This document shows positions 1 through 8,140 of a DNA stretch of 64,000 nucleotides, piece by piece. How positions within the stretch are numbered: position 1 is the stretch's first letter; each line of letters starts with the position of its first letter. This stretch comes from Lachnoclostridium sp. An196 (GTDB lineage Bacteria > Bacillota > Clostridia > Lachnospirales > Lachnospiraceae). The stretch lies in assembly GCF_002160135.1 (NCBI RefSeq), contig NZ_NFJZ01000011.1, positions 62,001 to 126,000 of the forward strand, read 5' to 3'. The notes beneath the pieces are model-generated. The model saw only the letters and a program-made list of their open reading frames with translations. It was not told the origin of the DNA and did not search any database. The translations under genes were made by a program, and so were the position numbers.

Positions 1-275
1 ACAAAAGAGGTCAGCATCACTACATAGCCGGTTTTCATGATGAAACGCAGACCGAATTTCCAAGCTCCCAGGATCAGTATCGGAAGGTTAAGCAGAAAAA
101 GAATCGTTCCTGTTCCGGCTCCGGTCAGATAACTTAAGATCACAGAGATCCCTGTCATGCCGCCGGGAGCCAGATGATTCGGATCCAGAAACAGACTGAT
201 CCCTGCCCCGTATATCAGCGGCGCCGCCGTAAGCAGCGCAAATCTCCCTGCCGATTTTTTCCATGCTATGTTCAT
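1..275 (-). CDS. YitT family membrane protein, C-terminus cut by window edge
   Basis: The first 91 residues of a membrane protein that runs off the left edge. It opens with a short basic N-terminus, then a hydrophobic segment around residues 12-30, the motif DPNHLAPGGMTGIS near residues 34-47, and a second hydrophobic helix. This pattern is typical of the YitT/DUF161 family, integral membrane proteins of unknown transport function that are abundant in Firmicutes. The ATG at 275 is preceded by GGAGGT at good spacing. It follows miaB on the same strand, 38 bases beyond the miaB stop. The function of the family is not established. Confidence 0.75.
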   Translation of the reverse strand, partial: MNIAWKKSAGRFALLTAAPLIYGAGISLFLDPNHLAPGGMTGISVILSYLTGAGTGTILFLLNLPILILGAWKFGLRFIMKTGYVVMLTSF

Positions 276-313
276 ACTGCCCTGACCTCCGTATCCGGCC
301 CTTCCGCGCAGGA

Positions 314-1801
314 TCAGCCTGTGAGGCTTCCCATATAGTAGAAGCCTCTGCACTCGTCCAGCCGTACTTCCACGATCTGTCCGATCAGGCTTTCGGGCCC
401 GCGGAAATGCACCACATGATTATTGCTCAGGCGGCCTGTCACATACCCTTCCATCTGGCTGTTCTTCTCTTCCACCAGTACCTTCTGACAGGAACCGGTA
501 AAACGCTCCGCCATCTCTTTTGAGATCGTCTGGACTTCTTTCAGCAGCCGGTCAAACCGATCCTTCACCACGTCTTCCGGAATCTGGTCTTCCATGACTG
601 CAGCCGGAGTCCCGGTCCGCTTGCTGTAGATGAACGTAAACGCGCTGTCATAGCGCACCCTGCGCACCACATCCAGAGTTTCCCGGAAATCTTCCTCTGT
701 CTCTCCCGGAAAGCCCACGATGATATCCGTCGTAAGGGCGATATCGGGGACCGCTTTCCGGATCCGGTCTGCCAGATCCAGATACTGCTCCTTGGTGTAT
801 TTCCGGTTCATGATCTTCAGGATACGGGAACTGCCCGACTGCAGGGGCAGATGCAGATGACGGCAGATCTTTTCCGACTCTGCCATAACCTGAATCAGCT
901 CGTCCGACAGATCCTTCGGATGAGAGGTCATAAACCTTACTCTTTCCAGACCATCGATCTTTACCACCTCACGCAGGAGCTCCGCGAAAGTGACCGGACG
1001 CGCCAGATTCTTCCCATAAGAATTCACGTTCTGTCCCAGCAGCATGACTTCTTTGACTCCGTCATCCACCAGCTTACGGATCTCTTTCAGGATCTCTTCC
1101 GGCTCCCGGCTGCGCTCCCGCCCCCGTACATAAGGAACGATACAATAACTGCAGAAATTATTGCAGCCGAACATAATATTCACGCCGGATTTGAACGAGT
1201 ATTTCCGTTCCACCGGCAGGTCTTCCACGATCTGGTCGGTATCTTTCCAGATATCAATGATCATCCGGTCCGATTCCAGCATAGTTACCATCAGTTCGGC
1301 AAATTTAAAAATATTATGGGTGCCAAAGATCAGATCTACAAACGGATAACTTTTCTTCAGCTTCTCCACCACATCCGGCTCCTGCATCATGCAGCCGCAG
1401 AGAGCGATCTTCATATGAGGATTTTTCTTTTTGTATCCATGAAGCACGCCCAGCCTGCCATAGACCCTCAGGTTGGCATTTTCCCGGACGGTACAGGTAT
1501 TATAAATGACAAAGTCCGCATTCTCGTCCTGCGTCTCCTGGTATCCTGCTTCTTTCAGGATCCCCAGCAGTTTTTCCGAATCCCTGGCGTTCATCTGGCA
1601 TCCGAAAGTGGTAACGCAGCAGGTCAGCGGACGGCCCAGTTCCCGTTCTTTGCCGGCGGTCAGTTCTCTGGCCCTTTTCAGGAAATAATACTGCCTCTGC
1701 GGCTCCTGCATCGGCGCGGGCGCCGACAAATCCATCATCTGGATCTCTTGTTGCATTTGTGTATCTATATTTGTAGTATTCACGTTTCTTGACCCTTTCA
1801 T
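314..1801 (-). CDS. miaB: tRNA-2-methylthio-N6-dimethylallyladenosine synthase MiaB
   Basis: Radical-SAM methylthiotransferase that adds a methylthio group to i6A37 of tRNAs reading UNN codons. The N-terminal UPF0004 domain carries the GCQMN motif at residues 67-71 and further cluster cysteines (NTC near 103, CGC near 135). The radical-SAM motif CNNFCSYC is at residues 213-220. A TRAM-type segment closes the protein. At 495 residues it is slightly longer than usual because of a weakly conserved N-terminal tail. The ATG at 1801 has no clear Shine-Dalgarno; a GTG at 1783 preceded by AAAGGG is an alternative start. It lies 6 bases after the histidine phosphatase gene and probably shares its promoter. 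Confidence 0.96.
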   Translation of the reverse strand: MKGSRNVNTTNIDTQMQQEIQMMDLSAPAPMQEPQRQYYFLKRARELTAGKERELGRPLTCCVTTFGCQMNARDSEKLLGILKEAGYQETQDENADFVIYNTCTVRENANLRVYGRLGVLHGYKKKNPHMKIALCGCMMQEPDVVEKLKKSYPFVDLIFGTHNIFKFAELMVTMLESDRMIIDIWKDTDQIVEDLPVERKYSFKSGVNIMFGCNNFCSYCIVPYVRGRERSREPEEILKEIRKLVDDGVKEVMLLGQNVNSYGKNLARPVTFAELLREVVKIDGLERVRFMTSHPKDLSDELIQVMAESEKICRHLHLPLQSGSSRILKIMNRKYTKEQYLDLADRIRKAVPDIALTTDIIVGFPGETEEDFRETLDVVRRVRYDSAFTFIYSKRTGTPAAVMEDQIPEDVVKDRFDRLLKEVQTISKEMAERFTGSCQKVLVEEKNSQMEGYVTGRLSNNHVVHFRGPESLIGQIVEVRLDECRGFYYMGSLTG

Positions 1802-1807
1802 ACTTTA

Positions 1808-2419
1808 TCAATAGTAAATCCGGTTCTCAAATACCAGGTCAAATCTGCCGTTCTCCACGTGCAGGCAGGTTACTCCGCAGTTTTTATGTACCATGCCGCT
1901 CCACGTTCCTCCGTTGGCATACGGCCAGATCCCGGTCAGAAGTCCGCGGATCGCCGCTCCATGGGAAGACAGAAGAATCGTCTTGTCCGCATTTGCCGGA
2001 TCATTCATAAGACCGAGAACAAAAGAAGATGTCCGTTTTACCAGATGCTCTATAGTTTCGCCTTTGGGCGGAACATGATATTCTTCCATATTGTCAAAAA
2101 ATTTCATAAAATCCGGATCGGGCAGATTGTAGTGCTCTCCTTTGCAGATCAGTCCCTCATATTCTCCAAAACTAAGCTCCAGAAGGCTGTCTGTGGGAAT
2201 AATTTCGACAGGACGGTCTCCGCGGATAATTTCCGCCGTCTGAAACGCTCTGGAAAGCGGGCTGGAATAAATCACATCAAACGGTACGTCTTTCAGACCT
2301 TCCGCCGTCTTTTCCGCCAGTTCAATTCCATATTCGTTGAGCGGAATGTCGATCACGCCCTGCAGTCTTTTATTTTTATTAAAATCCGTCTGTCCGTGCC
2401 GGACCATGTAAAGTTCCAT
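1808..2419 (-). CDS. Histidine phosphatase family protein (phosphoglycerate mutase-like)
   Basis: A 203-residue member of the histidine phosphatase superfamily. The catalytic RHG motif is at residues 8-10 (MVRHGQTD), and the second histidine lies in SSHGAAIR in the C-terminal third, as expected for the 2H-phosphatase fold. The length fits the cobC/GpmB/PhoE-like subgroup. The substrate cannot be told from sequence. The start at 2419 has a good GAGGA site. It is the first gene after a strong promoter (2457-2485) and is followed closely by miaB. Confidence 0.88.
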   Translation of the reverse strand: MELYMVRHGQTDFNKNKRLQGVIDIPLNEYGIELAEKTAEGLKDVPFDVIYSSPLSRAFQTAEIIRGDRPVEIIPTDSLLELSFGEYEGLICKGEHYNLPDPDFMKFFDNMEEYHVPPKGETIEHLVKRTSSFVLGLMNDPANADKTILLSSHGAAIRGLLTGIWPYANGGTWSGMVHKNCGVTCLHVENGRFDLVFENRIYY

Positions 2420-2456
2420 CTTCTTTCCTCCTCATCCGTATTCCGTACATTTAATC

Positions 2457-2485
2457 ATCATACAATACTTTCAGGCTGTGGTCAA
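2457..2485 (-). promoter_or_regulatory. Sigma-A type promoter for the histidine phosphatase-miaB operon
   Basis: On the minus strand, -35 TTGACC and -10 TATGAT are separated by exactly 17 bases. The -10 ends 37 bases upstream of the start codon. It is divergent from the SASP gene. Confidence 0.7.
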
Positions 2486-2532
2486 AATATATTTTTCTGG
2501 CACAGTCCGACAAAAAATGAAACTATTGACAG

Positions 2533-2560
2533 TGTATTGTTTTTGTTCATGCACATACTA
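2533..2560 (+). promoter_or_regulatory. Possible sigma-G promoter of the SASP gene
   Basis: CATACTA at 2554-2560 matches the -10 of forespore sigma-G promoters. A -35-like TGTATT lies upstream, but the spacer (15) is shorter than the usual 17-18. Placement before an SASP gene supports sigma-G control; the -35 match is weak. Confidence 0.4.
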
Positions 2561-2630
2561 GGGATGTAACAAACAACAACAAATTGCAGAGCGGATTATT
2601 TTCAAGCTCTGCAGTAAGGAGGAGTTTATT

Positions 2631-2834
2631 ATGTCTAAATCTACTAACAAAGCTGCAGTACCGGAGGCTATGAATGCCCTCGAACGTTTCAAGTACGAAG
2701 TGGCAAGCGAGATCGGTGTCCCGCTGACCGACGGTTACAACGGCGACCTGACTTCAAAACAAAATGGTTCCGTAGGCGGATATATGGTCAAAAAAATGAT
2801 CGAAGCCCAGGAACGTCAGATGGCAGGGAAATAA
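2631..2834 (+). CDS. Alpha/beta-type small acid-soluble spore protein
   Basis: A 67-residue SASP that binds and protects spore DNA in an A-like form and is degraded at germination. The central segment ERFKYEVASEIGV contains the GPR protease recognition site (E-V-A-S-E-I). The C-terminal half has the family motif GYNGDLTSKQNGSVGG followed by a basic helix. The ribosome-binding site TAAGGAGGAG is very strong, as usual for these abundant proteins. The gene stands alone, divergent from the phosphatase operon, and ends at a strong bidirectional hairpin. Confidence 0.96.
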   Translation: MSKSTNKAAVPEAMNALERFKYEVASEIGVPLTDGYNGDLTSKQNGSVGGYMVKKMIEAQERQMAGK

Positions 2835-2861
2835 TCTCTGTTTATAAACCCCCAGTAAATA

Positions 2862-2904
2862 ACGGCGGGCTGCTGCAAAATATGCGGCAGTCCGCCGTCT
2901 TTAT
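2862..2904. terminator. Bidirectional terminator between SASP gene and recG
   Basis: A 15-bp GC-rich stem (2862-2876 with 2884-2898, two wobble pairs) with a 7-base loop. It lies between convergent genes and has U-rich sequence on both sides, so it can serve both. Confidence 0.85.
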
Positions 2905-2910
2905 ATCAGC

Positions 2911-4971
2911 TCACAGATTCAGCTGTTCTCCGCTCTTTTCCAGATAGCGCTCCAGCCTTTCGAAAAGCATGCGATGCTCTTTCAGAGACAGATCCGGATC
3001 CCTTTCAAGGAACTCGTCTGCCGCCCGGCCCGCCATCTGAAGCACCTTCGCATCCTGAAACACATCTCCGATTCTGAATTCCAGGATCCCGCTCTGCCGG
3101 ATTCCGAACAGGTCTCCCGGCCCCCGCATCTTCAGATCCTCGCTGGCTATATAAAAACCGTCATTGGAACGATTCAATACTTCCAGTCTTTTCCTGGTTT
3201 CCCTGCTTTTGCTGCTGGTCATGAAAATGCAGTAAGACTGGGCTTTTCCCCTGCCCACACGTCCGCGGAGCTGATGAAGCTGCGCAAGCCCGAAACGTTC
3301 TGAATTTTCCACCATCATAACGGTGGCATTGGGCACGTTGATCCCCACTTCAATCACAGTTGTCGAGATCAGAATCTGGATCTCCCCTTCCGCGAAACGC
3401 TCCATGATCTCATTTTTTTCTTTCGGCTTCATCCTTCCATGAAGGCAGGCAACCTGAAACTGCGGAAAGACTTTTTCCAGTTTTCTGGCATAATCTGTGA
3501 CATTCTCCAATTCCAGCTCGTCATTCTCCTCCACCATGGGACAGATAATATAGATCTGGTGCCCCTGAGACGCTTCCTTTTCTATAAAACGATAGGCGTT
3601 AGGACGGTAAGATTCATCCACCACGCAATTCCTTATGGGAAGGCGGTCAGCCGGCATCTCATCCACTACAGAAATATCCAGATCTCCATAAACAATAATA
3701 GCGAGAGTTCTGGGGATCGGAGTTGCGCTCATAACAAGTACATGAGGAAAACACCCTTTTTCAGCCAGGGATTCCCTCTGACGCACCCCGAAACGGTGCT
3801 GTTCGTCCGTCACTACCAGTCCCAACCTGTGGTAGACCACCTTTTCCTGGATCAGAGCATGCGTTCCCACAATGATCTGCGCGGTACCGCTTTGAATTTC
3901 TTCATAGGCCGCCCTTTTCTCTTTCACGGACATAGAACCGGTCAGAAGAATAGGTCTCAGCGGAATATCATGCGTTCGGAACAGTTGAGTAATGGACTGA
4001 TAGTGTTGTTTTGCCAAGACTTCTGTCGGCGCCATGATCGCCCCCTGGTATCCGTTGCACCCGGCCGTGATCAGTGCCAATACAGCCAGAATAGTCTTAC
4101 CGGATCCCACGTCTCCCTGAACCAGACGGTTCATTACTTTAGAGGAAGTCATATCCCCCAGTATTTCTCCCCAGACCCGTTTTTGTGCCCCGGTCAGTTC
4201 ATAAGGGAGCGATTCTGTCAGGCGGGCTGTATAAGCCGTCTCTACCATCTGTACCTCCGACACCTGCAAACCGCCGCTCTCTTTCAGCCTGCGCAGAGCC
4301 AGAATAAACAACAGAAATTCATCAAATACCAGACGGTTTCTGCATCGGATCATCTGCCTTTCTTCAATCGGGAAATGGACGCCTTTTAATGCGTCCCATT
4401 CTTTTTCCAGGCCGTATTTTTCCCGGACAGACTCCGGAAGGTACTCCGGAACATAGACCATTCCTCCATCCAGTACCTGCTTTACCGCTTTGGAAACCAT
4501 ATGTCCCGTCAGACCGGATACCAGAGGATACCTGGGCTGCATAACATTACGCATTTTTTCATATGCATCCAGCGCAAAGTGCTCTGGCTGTTCCATTCTC
4601 CACTGGTCTTTTTTCCTGCTGATGGTTCCGCGGAAAACATAGCGGCTGCCGGCCGGAAAACACTTTCGCAGAAAAGGCATGTTAAACCAAACCGCCTGAA
4701 TTGTCTCTCCATCTTCTGTCTGCAGCTGCGCGGTAAAAATCTGATATCTCTGAAAGCGTCGGATACCTGATACCGACAGTACACAGGCATAAACCGAGCA
4801 GCGGGTTCCTTCTTCCAGCATGCATCCGGGGACAGGTTCCTCAAAAGTATCATAAGATCTGGGGTAATACTGCAGCAAATCCGATATTGTATAAATCCCT
4901 GCTTTCGCAAACGGTACAGCTTTTTTTTCTCCTATACCTTTCAGGCCGGTAATGGGATCCTGAAGTTCCAT
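2911..4971 (-). CDS. recG: ATP-dependent DNA helicase RecG
   Basis: Branch-migrating helicase that regresses stalled forks and processes Holliday junctions. An N-terminal wedge/OB domain is followed by the helicase core with Walker A GDVGSGKT (about residues 286-293), the DEQH box in TDEQHRFGV, and SATPIPRTL. The C-terminal helicase domain includes QLRGRVGRG. I place the start at the ATG at 4971 because GGAGG sits just before it; the upstream in-frame ATG at 4983 overlaps the end of a terminator U-tract and has no Shine-Dalgarno. The resulting 686 residues match the usual RecG length. It converges with the SASP gene. Confidence 0.96.
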   Translation of the reverse strand: MELQDPITGLKGIGEKKAVPFAKAGIYTISDLLQYYPRSYDTFEEPVPGCMLEEGTRCSVYACVLSVSGIRRFQRYQIFTAQLQTEDGETIQAVWFNMPFLRKCFPAGSRYVFRGTISRKKDQWRMEQPEHFALDAYEKMRNVMQPRYPLVSGLTGHMVSKAVKQVLDGGMVYVPEYLPESVREKYGLEKEWDALKGVHFPIEERQMIRCRNRLVFDEFLLFILALRRLKESGGLQVSEVQMVETAYTARLTESLPYELTGAQKRVWGEILGDMTSSKVMNRLVQGDVGSGKTILAVLALITAGCNGYQGAIMAPTEVLAKQHYQSITQLFRTHDIPLRPILLTGSMSVKEKRAAYEEIQSGTAQIIVGTHALIQEKVVYHRLGLVVTDEQHRFGVRQRESLAEKGCFPHVLVMSATPIPRTLAIIVYGDLDISVVDEMPADRLPIRNCVVDESYRPNAYRFIEKEASQGHQIYIICPMVEENDELELENVTDYARKLEKVFPQFQVACLHGRMKPKEKNEIMERFAEGEIQILISTTVIEVGINVPNATVMMVENSERFGLAQLHQLRGRVGRGKAQSYCIFMTSSKSRETRKRLEVLNRSNDGFYIASEDLKMRGPGDLFGIRQSGILEFRIGDVFQDAKVLQMAGRAADEFLERDPDLSLKEHRMLFERLERYLEKSGEQLNL

Positions 4972-4983
4972 ATATTCCTCCAT

Positions 4984-5027
4984 TAAAAAAGCGCGGGAAC
5001 ACTCCTTATGTGTGAGATCCCCGCACC
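4984..5027 (-). terminator. Intrinsic terminator after the FakA-like gene, abutting recG
   Basis: On the minus strand the arms GCGGGGA and TCCCGC, with inner ACAC/GTGT pairing, are followed directly by TTTTTT at 4985-4990. The recG ribosome-binding site starts only a few bases after the U-tract. Confidence 0.7.
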
Positions 5028-5034
5028 TTTATCA

Positions 5035-6708
5035 TTATTCCGCCGATATTACATAATAGTAGACCGGCTGACCGCCGTCATGCACTTCTACCTCCGCATT
5101 CGGATATCTCTCTCCTGCTCTGCGGCCCAGTTCCTCCGCCTGGAACTTTTCCACTTCCGCTCCATAATAGACGCTGACAATCTCTGTATCGTCATCTACC
5201 ATTTGGTCCAGCATATCCAGAGTTGTATCCGCAATATCTTTGCCAACAGAAAGAATTCCTTTGTCTCCGATACCCATGATGTCTCCTTCATGGATCTCTT
5301 TATCATCGATTCTGGTATCCCGAACAGCATAAGTTACCTGGCCGGTCTTCACGTTCATGATCTCGCTCTGCATGCGGGCCTCGTTCTGTTCCGGGGTTTC
5401 TTCCGGAATATAATTGATCATGGCCGTAATGCCCTGAGGAACCGTTTTGGTCGGAATCACATAAATCTTTTTGTCCTTGGTCAGGTAACCTGCCTGATTG
5501 GCCGCCAGGATAATATTCTTGTTATTCGGCAAAATAAAAATATTATCCGCATTCACCTGGCTGATCGCTTGCAGCATGTCTTCCGTACTGGGATTCATGG
5601 TCTGTCCGCCTTCGATCAGGTAATCCACACCAAGACTCTGGAATATTTCACTCAGTCCCTCGCCTGCTGATACAGCGATGAACCCCATCTCTTTATGAGG
5701 CCCTTCTTTTGGCGCGGATAAATTCTTTTCTTTCTTTGCTTCTTCTGCAGCGATTTTAGAGGCATCCTTGATCAGCTTTTCTTCGTGCTCCAAACGCATA
5801 TTATCGATTTTCATACGCGACAGTCCGCCATACTGAAGCGCCCGCTGGATGGCCAGTCCGGGATCGTTCGTATGTACGTGTACCTTGACGATATCATCGT
5901 CTGACACGACTACGATCGAATCGCCGATGGATTCCAGGAAACCTTTAAAATCCATCTCTGTCCTTTCATCGAAAGGTTTTTCAAGCATGATGATAAACTC
6001 TGTACAATATCCGAATTTAATATCTGTCTCTGTCTGCGGGCTGATCTTTACTATATTTTCTTTCCTGGGCGCTTCGAACGCATAATCAATCTCTTTGCCC
6101 TGAAGCGCATCCAACGCTCCCCGCAGCACTTCCACCAGACCCTGTCCGCCGGAGTCAACGACGCCCGCTTCTTTTAGAACCGGAAGCATGTCCGGAGTCT
6201 TTTCCAGGACAGCCTCTGCTTCTGCCAGAATCTGTATACAGAATTCTTCAATATCTTCCTCTGTCTGCGCCAGTTCTGCCGCCTTATTCGCAGCTCCTTT
6301 TGCCACAGTCAGGATTGTTCCTTCCTTTGGCTTCATCACCGCTTTGTACGCCGTCTCGACTGCTTTCTGCATGGCGCCCGCCAGATCGATCACATCCAGC
6401 TCTTCATGTTCTTTGATTCCTTTGGTAAAGCCGCGGAGCAGCTGAGAAAGAATCACACCGGAGTTACCTCTCGCGCCGCGCAGGGATCCGGAAGAGATAC
6501 ACTTGGAAAGGTTCTCCATATTCAGATCCGACAGAGCGTTTACTTCAGCCGCAGCGGCGGTGATCGTCAGTGTCATGTTTGTTCCCGTGTCTCCGTCCGG
6601 CACTGGAAATACGTTCAGTTCGTTAATCCATTCTTTTTTTGATTCCAGATTTTTTGCACCGCCCAGAAACATCTTCGCGACCATCCGGGCATCGATCGTC
6701 TTAATCAC
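5035..6708 (-). CDS. DAK2 domain fatty acid kinase FakA/YloV family protein
   Basis: A 557-residue protein. The N-terminal DhaL/DAK2 nucleotide-binding domain carries NVFPVPDGDTGTNM near residues 27-40 and a second conserved stretch SLRGARGNSGVILSQ. The C-terminal half resembles the FakA/YloV C-terminal domain. FakA phosphorylates fatty acids presented by DegV-like FakB proteins; a DegV protein is encoded elsewhere in this window (31846-32733). The upstream neighbour is an Asp23 protein, the same order as yloU-yloV in Bacillus. It ends at a strong terminator. Confidence 0.9.
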   Translation of the reverse strand: MIKTIDARMVAKMFLGGAKNLESKKEWINELNVFPVPDGDTGTNMTLTITAAAAEVNALSDLNMENLSKCISSGSLRGARGNSGVILSQLLRGFTKGIKEHEELDVIDLAGAMQKAVETAYKAVMKPKEGTILTVAKGAANKAAELAQTEEDIEEFCIQILAEAEAVLEKTPDMLPVLKEAGVVDSGGQGLVEVLRGALDALQGKEIDYAFEAPRKENIVKISPQTETDIKFGYCTEFIIMLEKPFDERTEMDFKGFLESIGDSIVVVSDDDIVKVHVHTNDPGLAIQRALQYGGLSRMKIDNMRLEHEEKLIKDASKIAAEEAKKEKNLSAPKEGPHKEMGFIAVSAGEGLSEIFQSLGVDYLIEGGQTMNPSTEDMLQAISQVNADNIFILPNNKNIILAANQAGYLTKDKKIYVIPTKTVPQGITAMINYIPEETPEQNEARMQSEIMNVKTGQVTYAVRDTRIDDKEIHEGDIMGIGDKGILSVGKDIADTTLDMLDQMVDDDTEIVSVYYGAEVEKFQAEELGRRAGERYPNAEVEVHDGGQPVYYYVISAE

Positions 6709-6726
6709 AATTAAGATCCTCCCTCA

Positions 6727-7083
6727 CTAATCTATCACTCTTACACCTTCCACGAAGATGTCGATCTTACCGATCTTCATGCCGGTAAATTCTTCCACCT
6801 GATATTTCACCGAATCAATCAGGTTCTCAGAAACTACCGGAATATTCACCCCATAAGCCACTATGACATGGAATGCCAGATAAATCTCATTGTCTTCAAT
6901 CGCGACTTCGATACCCCTCTTTATACTGTCTTTTTTCAACAGCTTCATGATCCCGTCACGCATGTCCAGCGATGCCATACCCACAATGCCAGTGCAGCCA
7001 AGCGCTACAGAGCCTGCATATGTGGCAACCACATCGGCGTCAATCAAAATACTTCCAAGGTCTGTATTAATCTGTCCCTGCAT
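6727..7083 (-). CDS. Asp23/Gls24 family envelope stress response protein (YloU-like)
   Basis: A 118-residue Asp23-family protein: N-terminal GSILIDADVVATYAG, central small beta-rich core, and C-terminal TGMKIGKIDIFVEGVRV. Members associate with the membrane in Gram-positives and are linked to cell-envelope homeostasis. GGGAGGT lies upstream of the ATG. It sits 18 bases before the FakA-like gene, the conserved yloU-yloV pair. Confidence 0.9.
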   Translation of the reverse strand: MQGQINTDLGSILIDADVVATYAGSVALGCTGIVGMASLDMRDGIMKLLKKDSIKRGIEVAIEDNEIYLAFHVIVAYGVNIPVVSENLIDSVKYQVEEFTGMKIGKIDIFVEGVRVID

Positions 7084-7120
7084 ATGAATACCTCCCAGTT
7101 AATCTGCATAATCAATATTT

Positions 7121-7126
7121 ATTATA
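7121..7126 (-). promoter_or_regulatory. Probable -10 element upstream of the Asp23-FakA pair
   Basis: A perfect TATAAT on the minus strand 37 bases before the Asp23 start. The -35 region is T-rich and a poor match, so the assignment is tentative. Confidence 0.4.
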
Positions 7127-7215
7127 CCCTAATCACTGTAAAAAAGAAATAAAATTTTGCTTTTTTCATTTTTCCTGCATATATTTAGAATAAAAGACAG
7201 GGCGGTGAAGCAATC

Positions 7216-7362
7216 ATGAAAAAAACAGTTGGATTTGTCCTGTTTTGGATCGGACTCGGCATCTTTCTTACACTATTTCTTCCGGAAGATAATTTCTTCA
7301 TTCGGATTCTGCTCTCCGCCGTCTTTTTGATCTGCGGATATCTCTGTTATTTCAGCTGCTGA
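7216..7362 (+). CDS. Small two-helix membrane protein, 48 residues
   Basis: A short ATG-initiated frame (M-K-K-T-V-G...) ending in TGA. It encodes 48 residues with two hydrophobic stretches (about 5-20 and 27-46) split by a short acidic turn (PEDN). The upstream AGGGCGGTG is a weak ribosome-binding site. It lies on the plus strand, divergent from Asp23 and convergent with rpmB. I do not recognise a function; the membrane-protein character and its isolated position are what support it. Confidence 0.55.
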   Translation: MKKTVGFVLFWIGLGIFLTLFLPEDNFFIRILLSAVFLICGYLCYFSC

Positions 7363-7382
7363 ACACCAGTACGGCGGGGTAT

Positions 7383-7415
7383 AAAAAGCGGAGCCACCGC
7401 ACACGCGGCAGCTCC
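7383..7415 (-). terminator. Terminator of rpmB
   Basis: An 11-bp stem (7405-7415 with 7390-7400), two G-U pairs in RNA, a 4-base loop and a U-run from 7387 downward on the minus strand, 30 bases after the rpmB stop. Confidence 0.85.
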
Positions 7416-7445
7416 ACCCTGCATCTTCGATCATATCACAGCCGG

Positions 7446-7631
7446 TTAAGCTCTCTCTACTTTACCGGATTTTAAGCAAGAAGTGCATACATACATTTTC
7501 TTTGCTCCGCCGTTCACTTTCACTTTCACGGACTTCACGTTGGATCTCCACATTTTGTTGGATCTTCTATGGGAATGACTCACATTGTTTCCAAAGTGAA
7601 CACTCTTGTCACAAACTGCACACTTAGCCAT
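7446..7631 (-). CDS. rpmB: 50S ribosomal protein L28
   Basis: Ribosomal protein L28, 61 residues from the second of two adjacent ATGs (M-A-K-C). That start has AAGGAGG at 7-base spacing; the first ATG is only 4 bases away. It has the zinc-ribbon form with CAVC near the N-terminus and CTSC near the C-terminus, and the core SHSHRRSNKMWRSNV. It is monocistronic, with its own promoter (7683-7711) and terminator. Confidence 0.97.
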   Translation of the reverse strand: MAKCAVCDKSVHFGNNVSHSHRRSNKMWRSNVKSVKVKVNGGAKKMYVCTSCLKSGKVERA

Positions 7632-7682
7632 CATTGCACCTCCTTAGGCTTATTTGAGCCTTGCAGACTCACAACTTCTGTT

Positions 7683-7711
7683 ATTCTATCAGAAGTTCTT
7701 CCGATTTGCAA
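7683..7711 (-). promoter_or_regulatory. Promoter of rpmB
   Basis: Minus strand: -35 TTGCAA, 17-base spacer, -10 TAGAAT, located 52 bases upstream of the rpmB start. Confidence 0.7.
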
Positions 7712-7720
7712 GCAAAATTT

Positions 7721-8140
7721 TTATATTTTTGCTGAAATGTCAACAAACTTTATCCAGATCGTCTCTGAAAACGCCGGAGGGAGATTTCTCCACACAAAAA
7801 ATAGCAATAAAGATATCAGGAGCAAAACGGTTCCTGCTTTCTCCCATTTACGCAAAAAAACCGGCTTTCCATACAGATACGCCGCTGTATTTTTCGCAAT
7901 AAGCCATAGCAGGAACGGACTCCAGCAGAAAAGAACCGGATGGGACAGAAAAGCCTCTCTAAATTCCCCCGTGGATATGGCCAGAATCATCCGGCTGATT
8001 CCGCATCCGGGACATTCCATATGAAAAAAATACCGGAACAGGCAGGGAATGCCTGTTCCGGTGTATCTCAGGAACAGATAATATCCGGCAAGAAGTACAA
8101 GCACCGCCAGAACCTTCAGTCCTCTTTTGTAATTCATCAT
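7721..8140 (-). CDS. DUF2752 domain membrane protein
   Basis: A 139-residue protein with three or four hydrophobic helices. The DUF2752 signature ECPGCGISRM (about residues 42-51) is present. The function of the family is unknown. Its start overlaps the stop of the DUF4234 gene as ATGA, so translation is probably coupled; the start (MMN) has no strong Shine-Dalgarno. A textbook intrinsic terminator on the coding strand lies inside the gene (8024-8062), at about codons 27-39, which is unusual. Confidence 0.8.
   Translation of the reverse strand: MMNYKRGLKVLAVLVLLAGYYLFLRYTGTGIPCLFRYFFHMECPGCGISRMILAISTGEFREAFLSHPVLFCWSPFLLWLIAKNTAAYLYGKPVFLRKWEKAGTVLLLISLLLFFVWRNLPPAFSETIWIKFVDISAKI
8024..8062 (-). 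terminator. Intrinsic terminator inside the DUF2752 coding region
   Basis: On the minus strand the perfect 12-bp arms CCGGAACAGGCA and TGCCTGTTCCGG (8050-8061 and 8033-8044) flank a 5-base loop. One A and seven consecutive T follow (8024-8030). It encodes part of the first half of the DUF2752 protein. Confidence 0.7.

Noticed and set aside
851-1792. Long open frame on the plus strand across miaB
   Set aside because: It is antisense to the clear MiaB coding sequence, has no ribosome-binding site and its protein is His/Leu-rich without family similarity.
4972-4983. Longer recG start at 4983
   Set aside because: It overlaps a terminator tail and lacks a ribosome-binding site; the ATG 12 bases on has one.
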